NCBI GenBank assembly: GCA_017654935.2
Contig: CM065698.1
Span: forward strand, 36,946,742-37,010,741
DNA from: Phymorhynchus buccinoides
Lineage: Eukaryota > Mollusca > Gastropoda > Neogastropoda > Raphitomidae
Direction of reading: 5' to 3'
DNA length: 64,000 nt
The notes below the pieces were generated by a model. It saw only the letters and a program-made list of their open reading frames with translations, searched no databases and was not told where the DNA came from. Position 1 is the first letter of the stretch, and each line of letters opens with the position of its first letter. Position numbers and translations under genes: made by a program. Below, piece after piece: positions 8,680 through 19,402 of this stretch.

Positions 8680-11136
8680 CTTCCTTGTAAATATACCGAG
8701 CTTGCTAGAGCCCTTCGTAGTATAAAAAAGGTAAATAAAGCAACAGGAGGTGATATCATCTCCTACAAGATAATCAAACAATTACCCCTAAATTATTTAC
8801 AAATTTTACATGGATTCTACTCCAGATGTTGGGAGGGGGGGGAAATTCCACAAGCTTGGAAAGAGGCCCAAGTAATAGGGATCCCTAAACCCGGAAAACC
8901 GAAGAGGGATCCCAAAAGTTACCGGCCTATCTCCCTCACCCCTCATCTGGGTAAAGTGTATGAAAGGATCGTGAGAACACGATTAGACTACTTTTTACAA
9001 AAAAATAACATTTTGCCCCCTTTCCAGGCAGGTTTTCGAAAAAATCGATCCTGTATGGAACAAGTAGTTAAATTGACCTCCCATGTCAAAAAAGCGTTTA
9101 ATCGCCGTAGAATTATATTGTCTACGTTTTTTGACATTAAAGGGGCGTACGACTCAGTTTGGCATGGGAGGTTACTTCAAAAAATTAGCAGGCTCGGTAT
9201 AGCGGGCAACACGTTTAATTTTATCAAAGCCTTTTTAGAGAATAGAAAGATGAGAGTTAACGTGGGACAGTCCCTGTCCAGAGTTTACACCTTGGACATG
9301 GGCGTCCCACAGGGGAGCATGATCGCACCAACTCTGTTTAACATCATGCTCCACGACATACAGAACATACCATTGGGAAAATCAAAAATTTCTATGTATG
9401 CCGATGATATCGCGATATGGACACCCCCAAATACGAAAAAATACTTATTAATGCATAAAGAACACCAACGCCATATAACAGCTATAGCAACGTACCTCCA
9501 GGATAATGGCTTTTCATTGTCACAGGACAAATGCGAATTTATGGTCTTTTCTAACAAAAGAGACAAAACTGATTTCACAATAGACATACTAGGAACGGAA
9601 AAAAAACAGAGCACAAAAGTTAAATTCTTGGGAGTCATTCTTACTCCTACGTTAAATTGGACACCACACATTGAACACACAGCAAAAAAAGCTTCGCAAG
9701 CCTTGAATTTTATCAAAGTAATATCTAAAGAAAGATGGGCTAAGGACCCAAAATTCTTGGTTAACCTGGTTAGGGCCCTGGTGCGCAGCCGATTGACCTA
9801 CGGAATGGAAGCCTTTCACTCGTTAACGAAAAGTCAGTTTTTAAAACTACAAGCTATAGAGACTAAGGCACTTAAAATTGCACTCGGTGTCGCTGTGTAC
9901 GGAGTAAACAAGCTAGTGTACAGGGACATCGGGTGGCTGCCATTAGAGAACTTGATGAAGGTAAACTGTGCCAATTTTCTAATACGCTGGTATGCAGCTA
10001 AAACAGAATCATTTAAAGAATTCAAAATGAATATGATAGATCCTTTTTTGAATTATGAGACCAAAAAGAAAAAAAATCCCACAGCAAGTGATAAGAACAC
10101 CAATATTATACATTTCTCTGCTAATTTGTTTAAAGAGGCAAGCCTGGACTTGCAGGATGTCTCACTACACCCTTCAGCGTGCTTTCCCCCATGGGAAAGA
10201 GAAGAAATCCAATATGATACAACTTTAAATAGCAAATTTTCGAAAGAAGAGGTCAATCTAATAAGCACAGCAGCTAAAGAAAAAATTAAAGCAGCTAAAT
10301 ATTATTTACAAATTTATACTGAAGGTTCTAAAATTGACCATAAGGTGGGGTGTGCTTTTACCATCCCCACTTTTGAAATAACAAAATCCTTTCAATTAAA
10401 CGACCATCTTTCAATTTTCAGTGCCGAGTTATGGGCAATACTCGAAGTATGCTCTTTCTTAAACAATCTAACTAATCCCCCAATAAATGTAGTTATCTAC
10501 ACTGACTCACTATCCTCCATCCAGGCCCTTCAGGGAGAAACAAACAACAGACTGGAAATTATAAATGAAATTAGAATATTGACACATCAAATCATACTCA
10601 AGGGAACTTCAATAGTCATAACCTGGATACCCTCCCATTGTGGGATATTGGGCAATGACCGAGCTGATAGGGCGGCCAAAAATGCCGCTGAAGAAAGATC
10701 GGGTACCCTAATTAACATTAAATTATCTATAAAAGAATCCAAAAGTAAATTAAAAAGAGCAGCATTCCAAGAGTGGAGCAGAGAGCTAGAAATCTATGCC
10801 AAAGCCCACTCTTGGGATCACATAATAGTCAAAGGCGGCCTTTTTCTGCCTATCAAACCATACTTACAATCATTAATTTTCAGATTAAGAACCAGATCAA
10901 ATCCATGTACATACATCGAGGTAAAATGTGAATGTGGGAAAACCCTCGACATAGAACATCTTTTTAATCCATGTGCAAATATTATAAAAGAACTAATTCC
11001 ACTTATTCAAAAACTTAAAATATACAATATAACGTACTCTAAACTTATAATACATAAACATACAACAGAAGGATGGGCCCCGTTGGTCTGGCTGGCCGAA
11101 GCCTTAGTCAAAACTTCCTTTGGTCAGCATTTCTGA
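8680..11136 (+). CDS. LINE ORF2 (I clade, Nimb/I-like), 5'-truncated: RT, RNase H, zinc knuckle
   Basis: Encodes the C-terminal part of a non-LTR retrotransposon polyprotein that would prime reverse transcription of its own RNA at nicked chromosomal DNA. The endonuclease domain is absent. The open frame extends to 8512, but its first residues come from the CA microsatellite. Counting from 8512, RT shows Asp208 (FFDIKGAYDS), GVPQGS at 264-269 and the catalytic YADD at 296-299. RNase H follows with TEGSK (Glu604 where Asp is usual), Glu639, Asp665 (YTDS) and Asp719 in GNDRADRA. A C-terminal CX1CX7HX4C knuckle spans residues 806-821. RNase H after RT marks the I group; the Nimb label is my inference. 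Over 800 codons are free of stops, so the insertion is fairly young. The frame ends at TGA 11134-11136 with a long 3' UTR behind it. Dead on arrival because of 5' truncation. Confidence 0.93.
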   Translation, partial: LPCKYTELARALRSIKKVNKATGGDIISYKIIKQLPLNYLQILHGFYSRCWEGGEIPQAWKEAQVIGIPKPGKPKRDPKSYRPISLTPHLGKVYERIVRTRLDYFLQKNNILPPFQAGFRKNRSCMEQVVKLTSHVKKAFNRRRIILSTFFDIKGAYDSVWHGRLLQKISRLGIAGNTFNFIKAFLENRKMRVNVGQSLSRVYTLDMGVPQGSMIAPTLFNIMLHDIQNIPLGKSKISMYADDIAIWTPPNTKKYLLMHKEHQRHITAIATYLQDNGFSLSQDKCEFMVFSNKRDKTDFTIDILGTEKKQSTKVKFLGVILTPTLNWTPHIEHTAKKASQALNFIKVISKERWAKDPKFLVNLVRALVRSRLTYGMEAFHSLTKSQFLKLQAIETKALKIALGVAVYGVNKLVYRDIGWLPLENLMKVNCANFLIRWYAAKTESFKEFKMNMIDPFLNYETKKKKNPTASDKNTNIIHFSANLFKEASLDLQDVSLHPSACFPPWEREEIQYDTTLNSKFSKEEVNLISTAAKEKIKAAKYYLQIYTEGSKIDHKVGCAFTIPTFEITKSFQLNDHLSIFSAELWAILEVCSFLNNLTNPPINVVIYTDSLSSIQALQGETNNRLEIINEIRILTHQIILKGTSIVITWIPSHCGILGNDRADRAAKNAAEERSGTLINIKLSIKESKSKLKRAAFQEWSRELEIYAKAHSWDHIIVKGGLFLPIKPYLQSLIFRLRTRSNPCTYIEVKCECGKTLDIEHLFNPCANIIKELIPLIQKLKIYNITYSKLIIHKHTTEGWAPLVWLAEALVKTSFGQHF

Positions 11137-12290
11137 TCAAGAAGGGAAACAAAACAAAATAAGATTTAATTGTAAACTTTTAAATAAATGATTTTAATGA
11201 CGGGAATAGGGTCCCTCCGGACAGCGGGCCGCGTACCTACCCACAGTCCATCCCCAAACCCATAAATTTTTTTTAGTTTTCCCTTTTTAACTTGCGGCAT
11301 GTACTACACATGACCGGTAGGACTCTTTTGAATCCGAGTAAATTTTACTCCCCCTCCCCTAGTAGATGGGTGCGCGGCCCGACCTCCGGGGGGGTGCCTT
11401 CGTAGTCGCGAACGTTAAATTACGGTCAGGGTTATCCCAATAGGTCCCCCCCCACTGTTTTGGCCGGAGAGGAGGGGTCCCTCTACCTCCCTCCCTCCGA
11501 CCTAAACAAGTAGGAATCGTTAACTATCCCCGTCATGAAGTACTAGTTTTAAAATTTGGTTTTAAAAATATCTTAAATATAGATGGTTTTTAATAAACTA
11601 TGAAAATAACAAAATTTCTTTAAAATCTTAACAATTGGAGACTTGGGGTCCACAGAGCAACTTTTTCTGCCCGGGCTCGGCCAAATTTGTTAGTGCCTTT
11701 CTTTTTTGAGTCTGTGGTAGAAATAAGTCTGTAAATATTTTTTCTTGGGACCCCAGTCTATCTACTTTTCATACAATTTTTTCTCACTATGTGAGAAATT
11801 GATTGATATATTCTTTTTAAACACTGTATAAATAGTTGTCCACTTGTAGTGGTAACTTTTTAACAACGAGAATTTTTCATTAAAATAAAGTCTAATAAGA
11901 CACAAATATGTAAATATCGTTGTTTGACCTTCATTGAATTTTTTAACATTTTCATTAAATACTTGTTCTTTTAAAATCATAGTGGTCCTGAAGTTTTAAT
12001 CATTAGGCTCTCGCCAGGAGGGGTACAGCTCTAAAATATAATTTTAATCATTCATTTTTATCTAAAAAGTCAAGTTTTAACTAGACAGTAGTCTCGTACG
12101 GGCCATGGCTCATAAAATTTAAAAACCTTGACCTTTATTCAAGAGATAAACAATTATAAATAGTAAAATATATATCTAAAGTAAAATAAAATATATTTTT
12201 TCTCTTCCCCTTCCCCCCCTTTCCAAATAACTAAAAATAGATCGTAATGTCCCATATGGCTTCGGCCGAGAGGACGATAAACATAATTAA
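11137..12290 (+). mobile_element. 3' UTR and tail of the I-clade LINE
   Basis: Non-coding with C-rich blocks (11210-11520), then AT-rich sequence. It ends with TGTCCCATATGGCTTCGGCC and GAGAGGACGATAAAC followed by ATAATTAATTG at about 12248-12292. The terminal block resembles the 3' end of the SINE-like family at 39.7-41.1 kb. The exact element boundary is inferred. Confidence 0.65.
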
Positions 12291-12589
12291 TTGTATATAT
12301 AATTGTACTTCCTTGTCAATTTTTGTATGTGGGTTGTTCATTAAACACTGGCAACGGGTCCATAAAGCAGGAACAAAAGGCATGGACACTACACATTGAC
12401 CTAAATATAGAATCCGTGCAAAAGGTCAGGTCACGGACTTCAAACTTTTGCATTCCTATGAAGAATACCTCTCCTCTTTGCATGCACAGTTCCAGCTCTC
12501 TACGCCAGGTTTAAAGGTCATTTTGTTAGCTTCTTTGAGGCAATGGTCAGAGCTGTGATTTTGAGCTTTTTGCGAGGGTCTACGTGCCA

Positions 12590-13420
12590 AAATGTTTCGT
12601 CCAGCCCCTTCAAAATATATTCAACTGGGTTCCCGCTGTGATGCTGATCATGAATGTATATGGTTATATGGGTCTAACGCCAACAGTTTTGTAATTATGG
12701 GCACCTTTATCTGGACAGACTGTCATCATGTAACAGCTTCAAGGTCGAATGTAAAGGTCAAGTGGCTTTTAAATGTCTCCAACTGCATTCCTTAGATCAT
12801 GGTGATCAAGAATATATATATAATTTTTTTTATATGGTTCCGTGGGTGTAAACCCAGTGGTGTCCAAACTACAGCCACAGGTGAAAAAAAGGTCAAAAGT
12901 CAAGGTCAAGGTCATTAGGATAATCAATACTTTGCACCACACATGACCTTGGGTCATTCTACAAACCTGCCAACTTTGAAGCCTGTAGCTGAAAACAAAT
13001 GTTAAAGATAATGTCCAAAACACCAATCTGACCCCTCCAAGGTCTATAACCTTGATCGGTATCCAACATTCCAAAACATCATTATTCAATGCACCCCTGT
13101 CCTAAGTTTAAAGATTGTAACTGTAAGTCCAACAATATGAAAGTTATGGTCTCAAGAAGAAATGTTGGTTTTCAAGGTCAAACTTCAAGGTCAAGGTCAG
13201 CACATTATATATTTTTCCATTGGATCATTCCTACACTGTGATACACCACCAAGCAAACTTTGAAGCCATTCTGTCCACTGGTCGTTCCTGGTATTGCAGT
13301 ACCCCCAGGACTCTACTCCAGGATCGTCCCACTATCTTTATAGTTATATATATTTAATGTCCCATAATATATGTGCCTGTTCCAGGCCGGTGGACGTTAA
13401 ACGAATTTTCACTCTGTCCA
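12590..13420 (+). repeat. diffuse repeat rich in TCAAGGTCA
   Basis: Several runs of (TC)AAGGTCA occur, e.g. about 12895-12915 and 13175-13200, with recurrent GATCAAGAATATATA blocks at about 12800 and 13540. A diverged SINE-like tail (AATGTCCCATAATATATGTG through GGTGGACGTTAAACG) lies at about 13358-13402. No open frame of note. It looks like an old dispersed repeat. The 13420-13915 stretch to its right holds nothing I recognise. Confidence 0.5.
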
Positions 13421-13917
13421 CTGGTTCATGAGATACATTAAATATATAGCACAAAGAAGGACATTTTGTTTTGTGAGTCTTCCTTGGCAGAGGTTTGCAC
13501 TGGCGGTTCAAAATTCAGGATCTGAATAGGTTGTGACATAATGATCAAGAATATATAAATAAATAGGGTTCTTTAAACATGAGACTATAATTTCCGTCCA
13601 CAATTCTTGCATAGATTTAGAATATGAGGGTATTGTGATTAACCTCTGCAAGTAGTCTTACATTATTTCTGTTTTGTACTTCTTTGGCATGTGAGTCACT
13701 GCGTTTCTTGAGAGGAACTGACCAAGAAAAACAGAATGACCCAATCTTGGATACTTTTGCTACTACAAAATTGCCCAAGTCAGACTTAGACATTTGTGCA
13801 ATAAGCGTGACGACATAATTGTTCACCTTCGTCATTGTCAGTACGGTGAATTACACGTTCCATAAAGTTGTAAGAGATGCGATGGTGTAATAACTTAGGC
13901 CTAAGTAGGCTACCTCT

Positions 13918-14716
13918 AAGTTGCGTTGTAGTAGTGTTTTTTTCGGTTCTGGACCGACTCCTACCCAGAGTGAGTGGCTGTGGGCTCAATGGGAAGACTG
14001 AAACCACACAGTCGAGTTTCATCCGCTTAACGGATGCGATTCTGAGAGTGTTGCTCTAATTTCAAGACCAACACTGTCACTGCAGGTGTCTGTAGTTCGC
14101 CGGGATATATCATTATGAAAGGAAGCGTAGAATACAGCCCTGTCATGCAGTCTCAGACCAATATGGAACTCCATAGCATCATCATCATCATAGTCATCCG
14201 CCTCATTTCCATCAATCATTAAAAAATAAAAAATAAAGTATCAAATTCTGTGGCTTTGCAAGCCCTGCTCTCATGGTTACCTCAGTTTCGTTTTCTGATC
14301 CAGTCTATGCCTTGGTGCGTTCGGGTCAAAGTCATGGGGATCAGTGTGTTCTGGGGAGCTGTCGGTGGACGGTCGTGGTGGCGCCCTCGGAGGAGGACCT
14401 CACTCACGCTGGCTCCGCGACTAAAAGAATAGTGTCGTCAGTAGGGGGCTTAGTAGGTGGTGTCCTGAACAGGCTCTACTGAACTCCACCGAAGTGACTC
14501 AGCAGCAGTGCAGTGTCTCCTCGGTTGGTTGCCTCCTGACGGCCTAACATAGATTCGCTCCCCTTGGACTACTGGTCTCGGATTCTGCGACCTGAACGTG
14601 CGGAGGTGTGGCTGCGAGTTGGGACTCGGAATGGGTGGCGTGGGAGCAACGCCACTGTACGGCCCAGAAGATGGGACAGCAAAAAACAAAAACAAAAAAA
14701 AGTTGCGTTGTAGTAG
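13918..14716 (+). mobile_element. retroposed insertion with 17-bp target duplication and A-rich tail
   Basis: AAGTTGCGTTGTAGTAG occurs at 13918-13934 and again at 14700-14716. Between them lie about 765 bp ending in an A-rich tail (about 14680-14700). A long exact target duplication plus an A tail is the mark of LINE-machinery retroposition. The cargo has a GC-rich part (14250-14640) with short overlapping open frames and an internal A-rich segment at 14220-14240. I recognise no domain. It could be a SINE/LINE composite or a retrocopied host RNA. Confidence 0.8.
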
Positions 14717-14751
14717 GCCTACAGTATGATCAGCTTTGGCCGGTCAGTCAG

Positions 14752-14800
14752 TGTGTGGTGTGGTGTGGTGTGGTGTGGTGTGTGTGTGTGTGTGTGTGCC
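14752..14800 (+). repeat. (TGTGG)n/(TG)n microsatellite
   Basis: Short GTGTG-rich tract. From here to about 15270 nothing else is recognisable apart from an interrupted ACAC tract near 14930-14960. Confidence 0.8.
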
Positions 14801-15279
14801 AAAAAATAAAATCTTGAGACAGCACACATCATTTTTGATTCAAGACGTAAAGAAGTCAAAACTTCTTGTTTCAAATTTTAAAACATTTATTAAAAAGATC
14901 AATTCCATTTTCATATCCCACGCATGGAACACACTCACACACACCTACACACACAAACATTTAAAAATACGCATACAGTATCTGCAAATTCACTACACAA
15001 ATAGGAAAAATTACGCTTTTCCAATCACCAAAGCCACTTGACAAACCTACACTAATTATAAAAGTCACTGTCTATCTTGTCTGTCTGTCTGTTTATGGTC
15101 TGTCTAGTTTGGGATGCAGCGAGCAAGCAGAAAGGTGGCTGTATGCGGAGTAGAAGCGTGAGCTCGATGTGGCACATTCACACTAACAAAGCAAGTCAGC
15201 GGATCACTAGTAACATATTTTACTGCTTACAAGTTGATATATTTTCCAGACTGAAACCCCTGGGCCTTAACAGGACTTA

Positions 15280-15620
15280 CTTCTTCTTCTTCTGTGTTCC
15301 CAGGCCATATGGCCATAACGGGTAAGCTATGTATGTGTCCGGTTTTCAGTTTTCACTGGTCTCCCTGCTGCTGTGCACAGCCGACACATTCCGATTTCGG
15401 AGGAGTTCAAAGGAAAAAAATTATTTGGAAGATTTTTTTTTTTAAAGGCAGGAGAATGGGTCAATAAGCTGTTGTCTTACCCTGGCTTAAAGACTCCAGG
15501 GATCATCCCAACAGCCGAAGCACTTGAACACTATGGTAGAAATGCAACAGCTAGGGACGAGAACATTACGTGTGTGACCGTTTTCGATTACCCCACCACG
15601 TGGGCAGCCACACTCTGACT
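15280..15620 (-). mobile_element. possible SINE-like retroposon with (GAA)n tail
   Basis: On the minus strand the block ends ...GGCCTGGGAACACAGAAGAAG, a trinucleotide tail like those near 8447-8464 and 37078-37086. The 5' boundary is uncertain. The open frames across it carry no domain. Confidence 0.35.
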
Positions 15621-16850
15621 TCGGAGTCAGAAGTCAGAAAGATGGTAGGATAACAGAAAGCTAAGGAAAAAGGCAGTCAAAGAGAGTGGCAGATTACAAG
15701 CACATAACTTCCAGAAGGTGGGGGAACTATTTATACGAAAGACCCCCGTATCCCCATGGGGAGAATAGGACTTACAATTTAGCAAGAAACAATAATAACA
15801 AAATAAGAACTTTCTGTAAAATGGACCTCACAATAAGGTGCACCCAACAGTCCGAACAAGGTGGTAGTTCATTTTGATTGAAAAGGTTGGCACAACTTTT
15901 ATTCTTCTACCACTTTTTAAGCCCTCTGTGATGGTCTATTATGTGGTGTGAATAATAATTGTCTATTTCTAAACAGGCTTCTGTTTCATAACAATGCAGA
16001 TAGTTAGTTAACTGGGACTGTTTTATGCACTGATGCTGGCCAACAGTCATTTACCAATGCGTTAAATGTTCAAATGACCGTTAGTTGCTTCTTTTTTTAA
16101 CAACAACAAAAAACATAACTAACGTTTATGAGGGGAGCCACCAAAATCAAGGACTACTGAATCGAACTTCCACAGTTACACTGATTAAACAAAAACTTTA
16201 GTCTGACAAATCAAAAGATGGAACCAATAAGTCATTTTCTTACTGCTAACAACTATGCATAGCTACTAACTTTTCCAATGCAAGGTTTTGACAGACCACC
16301 AAGATATGACATTTTCAAGAAACAGCGCATGCCCAGTCTCTGGTTGCATGTACAATTATGCCCCTCCCCCTTCCCTCTCTACCTTCTTTCTCCCTCCCCT
16401 ACTCCCTCTCCATTTCTCTTCCCCCTAAAACAAATCACCAACATACACATGGGTGCAACTACACAAAATGAAAAAAACTTGAAAGGCTGGGGTCCAGGAG
16501 TAATGTCCCCCTGCAGCTGAAGAAAAAATTGATTTATGAAGGTAGTTTAGTTTGCTTTTTCCCAATTTATACAAATGCTTATTTTAAAGTGTTTGAAAAA
16601 TACAGTAGACACACAAAGACCTTGTTTGGCAAATAAAAAAAAAAAGAGCTTCCTTTTCTGGTAAAATTCCAAAATAGGAAATCCTGGTAAAATTCCAAAA
16701 CAGGAAATCCTTGCATACCATGCAAAAAAGATTAACGTTTTGAATTCACAACAGTGTTTTAAGATCTAGGCTAAAAAAAAGTTGCTGGAATTGAACAAAA
16801 GACTACAGCCAAGTAATTCTTTGACCTATGATTTTTGTTAAACAAAAAAA
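15621..16850. other. unassigned stretch
   Basis: AT-rich with a CT-rich patch at about 16361-16425 and a duplicated GGTAAAATTCCAAAAnAGGA near 16659-16705. No gene recognised. Confidence 0.3.
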
Positions 16851-16852
16851 AT

Positions 16853-16990
16853 TACCGTATTTTTCTGCGCACACCCCAAATTTCAGATTTTGTTACTATA
16901 TTTTCTTACTATTTCATTAGTCACATTATAAGGTGCAGGGGTCTGAGTCTTGGAAAAAAGCATCGCCTTACAGTCCGAAAAATATGGTAC
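16853..16990 (+). mobile_element. MITE-like element with ACCGTATTTTTC ends
   Basis: Begins ACCGTATTTTTCTGCGCAC and ends with the imperfect reverse complement CAGTCCGAAAAATATGGTA, about 138 bp. The same end type (TACCGTATTTTTCnGACTATAAGG) bounds the elements at 33368-33720 and 60163-61665. Transposase family not determined. Confidence 0.6.
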
Positions 16991-17039
16991 CTGTGACATC
17001 CTGTGACAAGAAAAATTCTGGACGGTGACTCTTCTTCAG

Positions 17040-18090
17040 TTGATTCATTTCTTTGATCTCAATTTTCATCTCGTCTTTAATAAACAGGAACATTGACTTA
17101 ATTGTAACATTTTTACAAAAAAAATTCTTGATAACCTGGAACATCTACTTTAATTGTCACATTTGAAAAAAAATCTTCTTTCATAACCTGGAACATCTAT
17201 TTCAATTGTCACATTTAAAAAAAAATTATTTCATAAGCAGGAACATCTACTTCAATGGTCAACCTATGGCGATATTTTTCACGCCAGAGGGCAGTCAATG
17301 CACTAGGAGCTTATCACGCGATTTTCTTACTTGGGCGTAGTGAGAGAGAGAGTGATGGTAGGACCACTCACTGTCTCTCTCTCTTTCTTTATCCCCAACT
17401 AATAATATAGAGAGGATTAGCCCCACACGAGCGTCATGCCCTCTGGCGTGAGAAAAATCGCACTAAGTCTCTCATTAGACACATTTTAAAAAATCTTTCA
17501 CAACCTGGAACATCTACTTCAATTAAACACATTTAAAACAATCTTCTTTCACATCTACTTCAATTGTCACATTGAAAAAATATCTTCTTTCACCTTTCTC
17601 AAGCAGGAACATCTTCAATTGTCACATTTAAAAAAAATCTTCTTTCACAAGCAGGAACATCTATTTCAATGTTCTTTCATAACCTGGAACATCTACTTCA
17701 AGTGTCACAATTTTTAAAATCTTCTTTCACAAGCAGGAACATCTATTTCAATGTTCTTTCATAACCTGGAACATCTACTTCAATTAAACACATTTAAAAC
17801 AATCTTCTTTCACAAGCAGGAACATCTATTTCAATGTTCTTTCATAACCTGGAACATCTACTTCAAGTGTCACAATTTTTAAAATCTTCTTTCACAAGCA
17901 GGAACATCTATTTCAAATGTCTTTTTTATCTTCTTTCATAACCTGGAACATCTACTTCAAGTGTCACAGCATTAATTTTTTGTCATCTCTTCTTAGATAA
18001 ACAGGATCATCTAAATTAATCATCACAGTATTTTTCATCTCTCCTTTGATAATCAGGAACATCTACTTTAATTGTCACAGCAGTAAAAGT
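17040..18090 (+). repeat. minisatellite, composite 36-80-bp units
   Basis: Recurrent AGCAGGAACATCTA and AACCTGGAACATCTACTTCA alternate with TCTTCTTTCA and TTGTCACATTTAAA. The best-conserved higher-order units lie at 17640-17960. The array is broken at 17267-17463 by a MITE. On the minus strand some units read VTIKVDVP-like, matching the end of the candidate exon at 18105-18279, but stops accumulate. Confidence 0.85.
17267..17463 (+). mobile_element. 197-bp MITE with TA target duplication inside the minisatellite
   Basis: Terminal inverted repeats of about 27 bp: left TGGCGATATTTTTCACGCC followed by AGAGGGCA, right the reverse complement ending TCGC-AC. TA flanks both sides (17265-17266, 17464-17465). 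A GAGAGAGAG and CTCTCTCTC pair lies inside. The TA target and TIRs suggest a Tc1/mariner-type non-autonomous element. Confidence 0.82.
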
Positions 18091-18104
18091 TGGAATAATT
18101 GATG

Positions 18105-18279
18105 TAACTGGGGTGATGGTAGCAGCATTGGAAGCAGCGGCAACGGTTGGAAACTAAGAGCCTGCTCCTTCTTTGCTTCCACTTGCTGGGTGCCAGACAT
18201 GTGAACATCGTTGTCCACTACAGACTTGGTTGAGTGAACTCTTTGCTTCTCTTGCTCTTGAATTCAGTGACTGGTCAAA
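18105..18279 (-). CDS. candidate low-complexity exon, uncertain gene
   Basis: On the minus strand a good acceptor (TACTTTTTGTTTGCAG) ends at 18280. The sequence behind it is more coding-like than its surroundings, with one frame giving a Gln/Lys/Glu-rich peptide and another an Ala/Thr/Pro-rich one. No single frame stays open throughout, so it is either frameshifted or not an exon. Its strand and position (about 12.6 kb downstream of the KIX exons) would fit the disordered linker of a CBP-like gene, but nothing in the sequence proves the link. Confidence 0.22.
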
Positions 18280-18299
18280 CTGCAAACAAAAAGTAAATA

Positions 18300-19400
18300 A
18301 CACATGAACATACCTAAGTACCACAGATCAAGGCAATATTTGTATACGACCTCTGTTATTTTACAACATTACTTTGCTAGGCTGTTATACTTGTCCAAAA
18401 ACAAAACGTGTGTGCTTGCCATTATAAAGGCAAGCTGGGAAAGGGAAGGAGGCAAGCAATTGTTGTGTTTATAAGTTTGTTTGTCTTTGTAAGGTGTCTG
18501 TGGATCGTAGGGCCCACGACCCATGGACGTATACCTTTCATTACGTTTGTATTTATGGTCTGTGTCTGTCTGTCTGTCTGTGGCTTTTGTGTGTCTTTGG
18601 GATCCCATGCGCGTGCGTGTGTGTGTGAAGAGCTTGCTATATTTTTCCTTTTCTTAGTTTGTTTTGTTCACTTATATTTTAAATGTGAAATTGTCACTTT
18701 TATTTAATTTTTGCGCAAATAGTTCTTCTTTACTGAGTTTTTGACAAGCCTTCTGCGTAAATAGTTTCGAAGTTTACATTATTAAATTGTGATTGGTCTA
18801 GCCACTTTTAGCCGGAAATGAAAGTGGGCAGACGAGCGAGTGAGCGAATTTGGTCGTCAGACATTCGTCGAGCAGGGTTCAATGTCGCACACTACTTTAG
18901 CATTGCTGCAAAAATACAAGTTTACAGTGTAGTGATGGAAGACTGTGTTGTTGACACATGCAAACAGCCTGTGTTTTGGTGTTTAGTAGTTAGTTCGGCC
19001 AAAAAGATTTCACTGTGCTGGCGTGTCTGGGTTTAGCAGCAGGAGTTAGCGTTAAGAGTCACTGGCATACTACAGACAAACTCTGAATGTTTGAATAGTT
19101 GACAGTAGTTTAATTCAAAACTTGCTGTGACGTCTGTTACCAATTCAAGCCGTGAAATCTGTAAAACAAACAAAGAACAATAATAACTAAAAGGCCTGAC
19201 CAACAACTAAAACAAGGAACATAATCATATCATATGACAGACAATTCAGGATCAGCATCCAAGCAAGAAAATAGTTACACCCTAAAATACTTGTTCAACA
19301 AAACTACAGTACTCCCCGTTAATAGTAAACTCGGTTATAATTTTAAAAAATAATTAAAAACTGCTATAGTAAAGGAAAAGCCTTACTCCATTATCTACAA
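18300..19400. other. unassigned stretch
   Basis: Mixed composition with TGTCTGTC tracts near 18565. Short open frames only. No domain seen. Confidence 0.3.
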
Positions 19401-19402
19401 GC

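Noticed and set aside
9285..10268. Minus-strand open frames of 63-143 codons
   Set aside because: They are antisense shadows of the LINE RT/RNase H frame.
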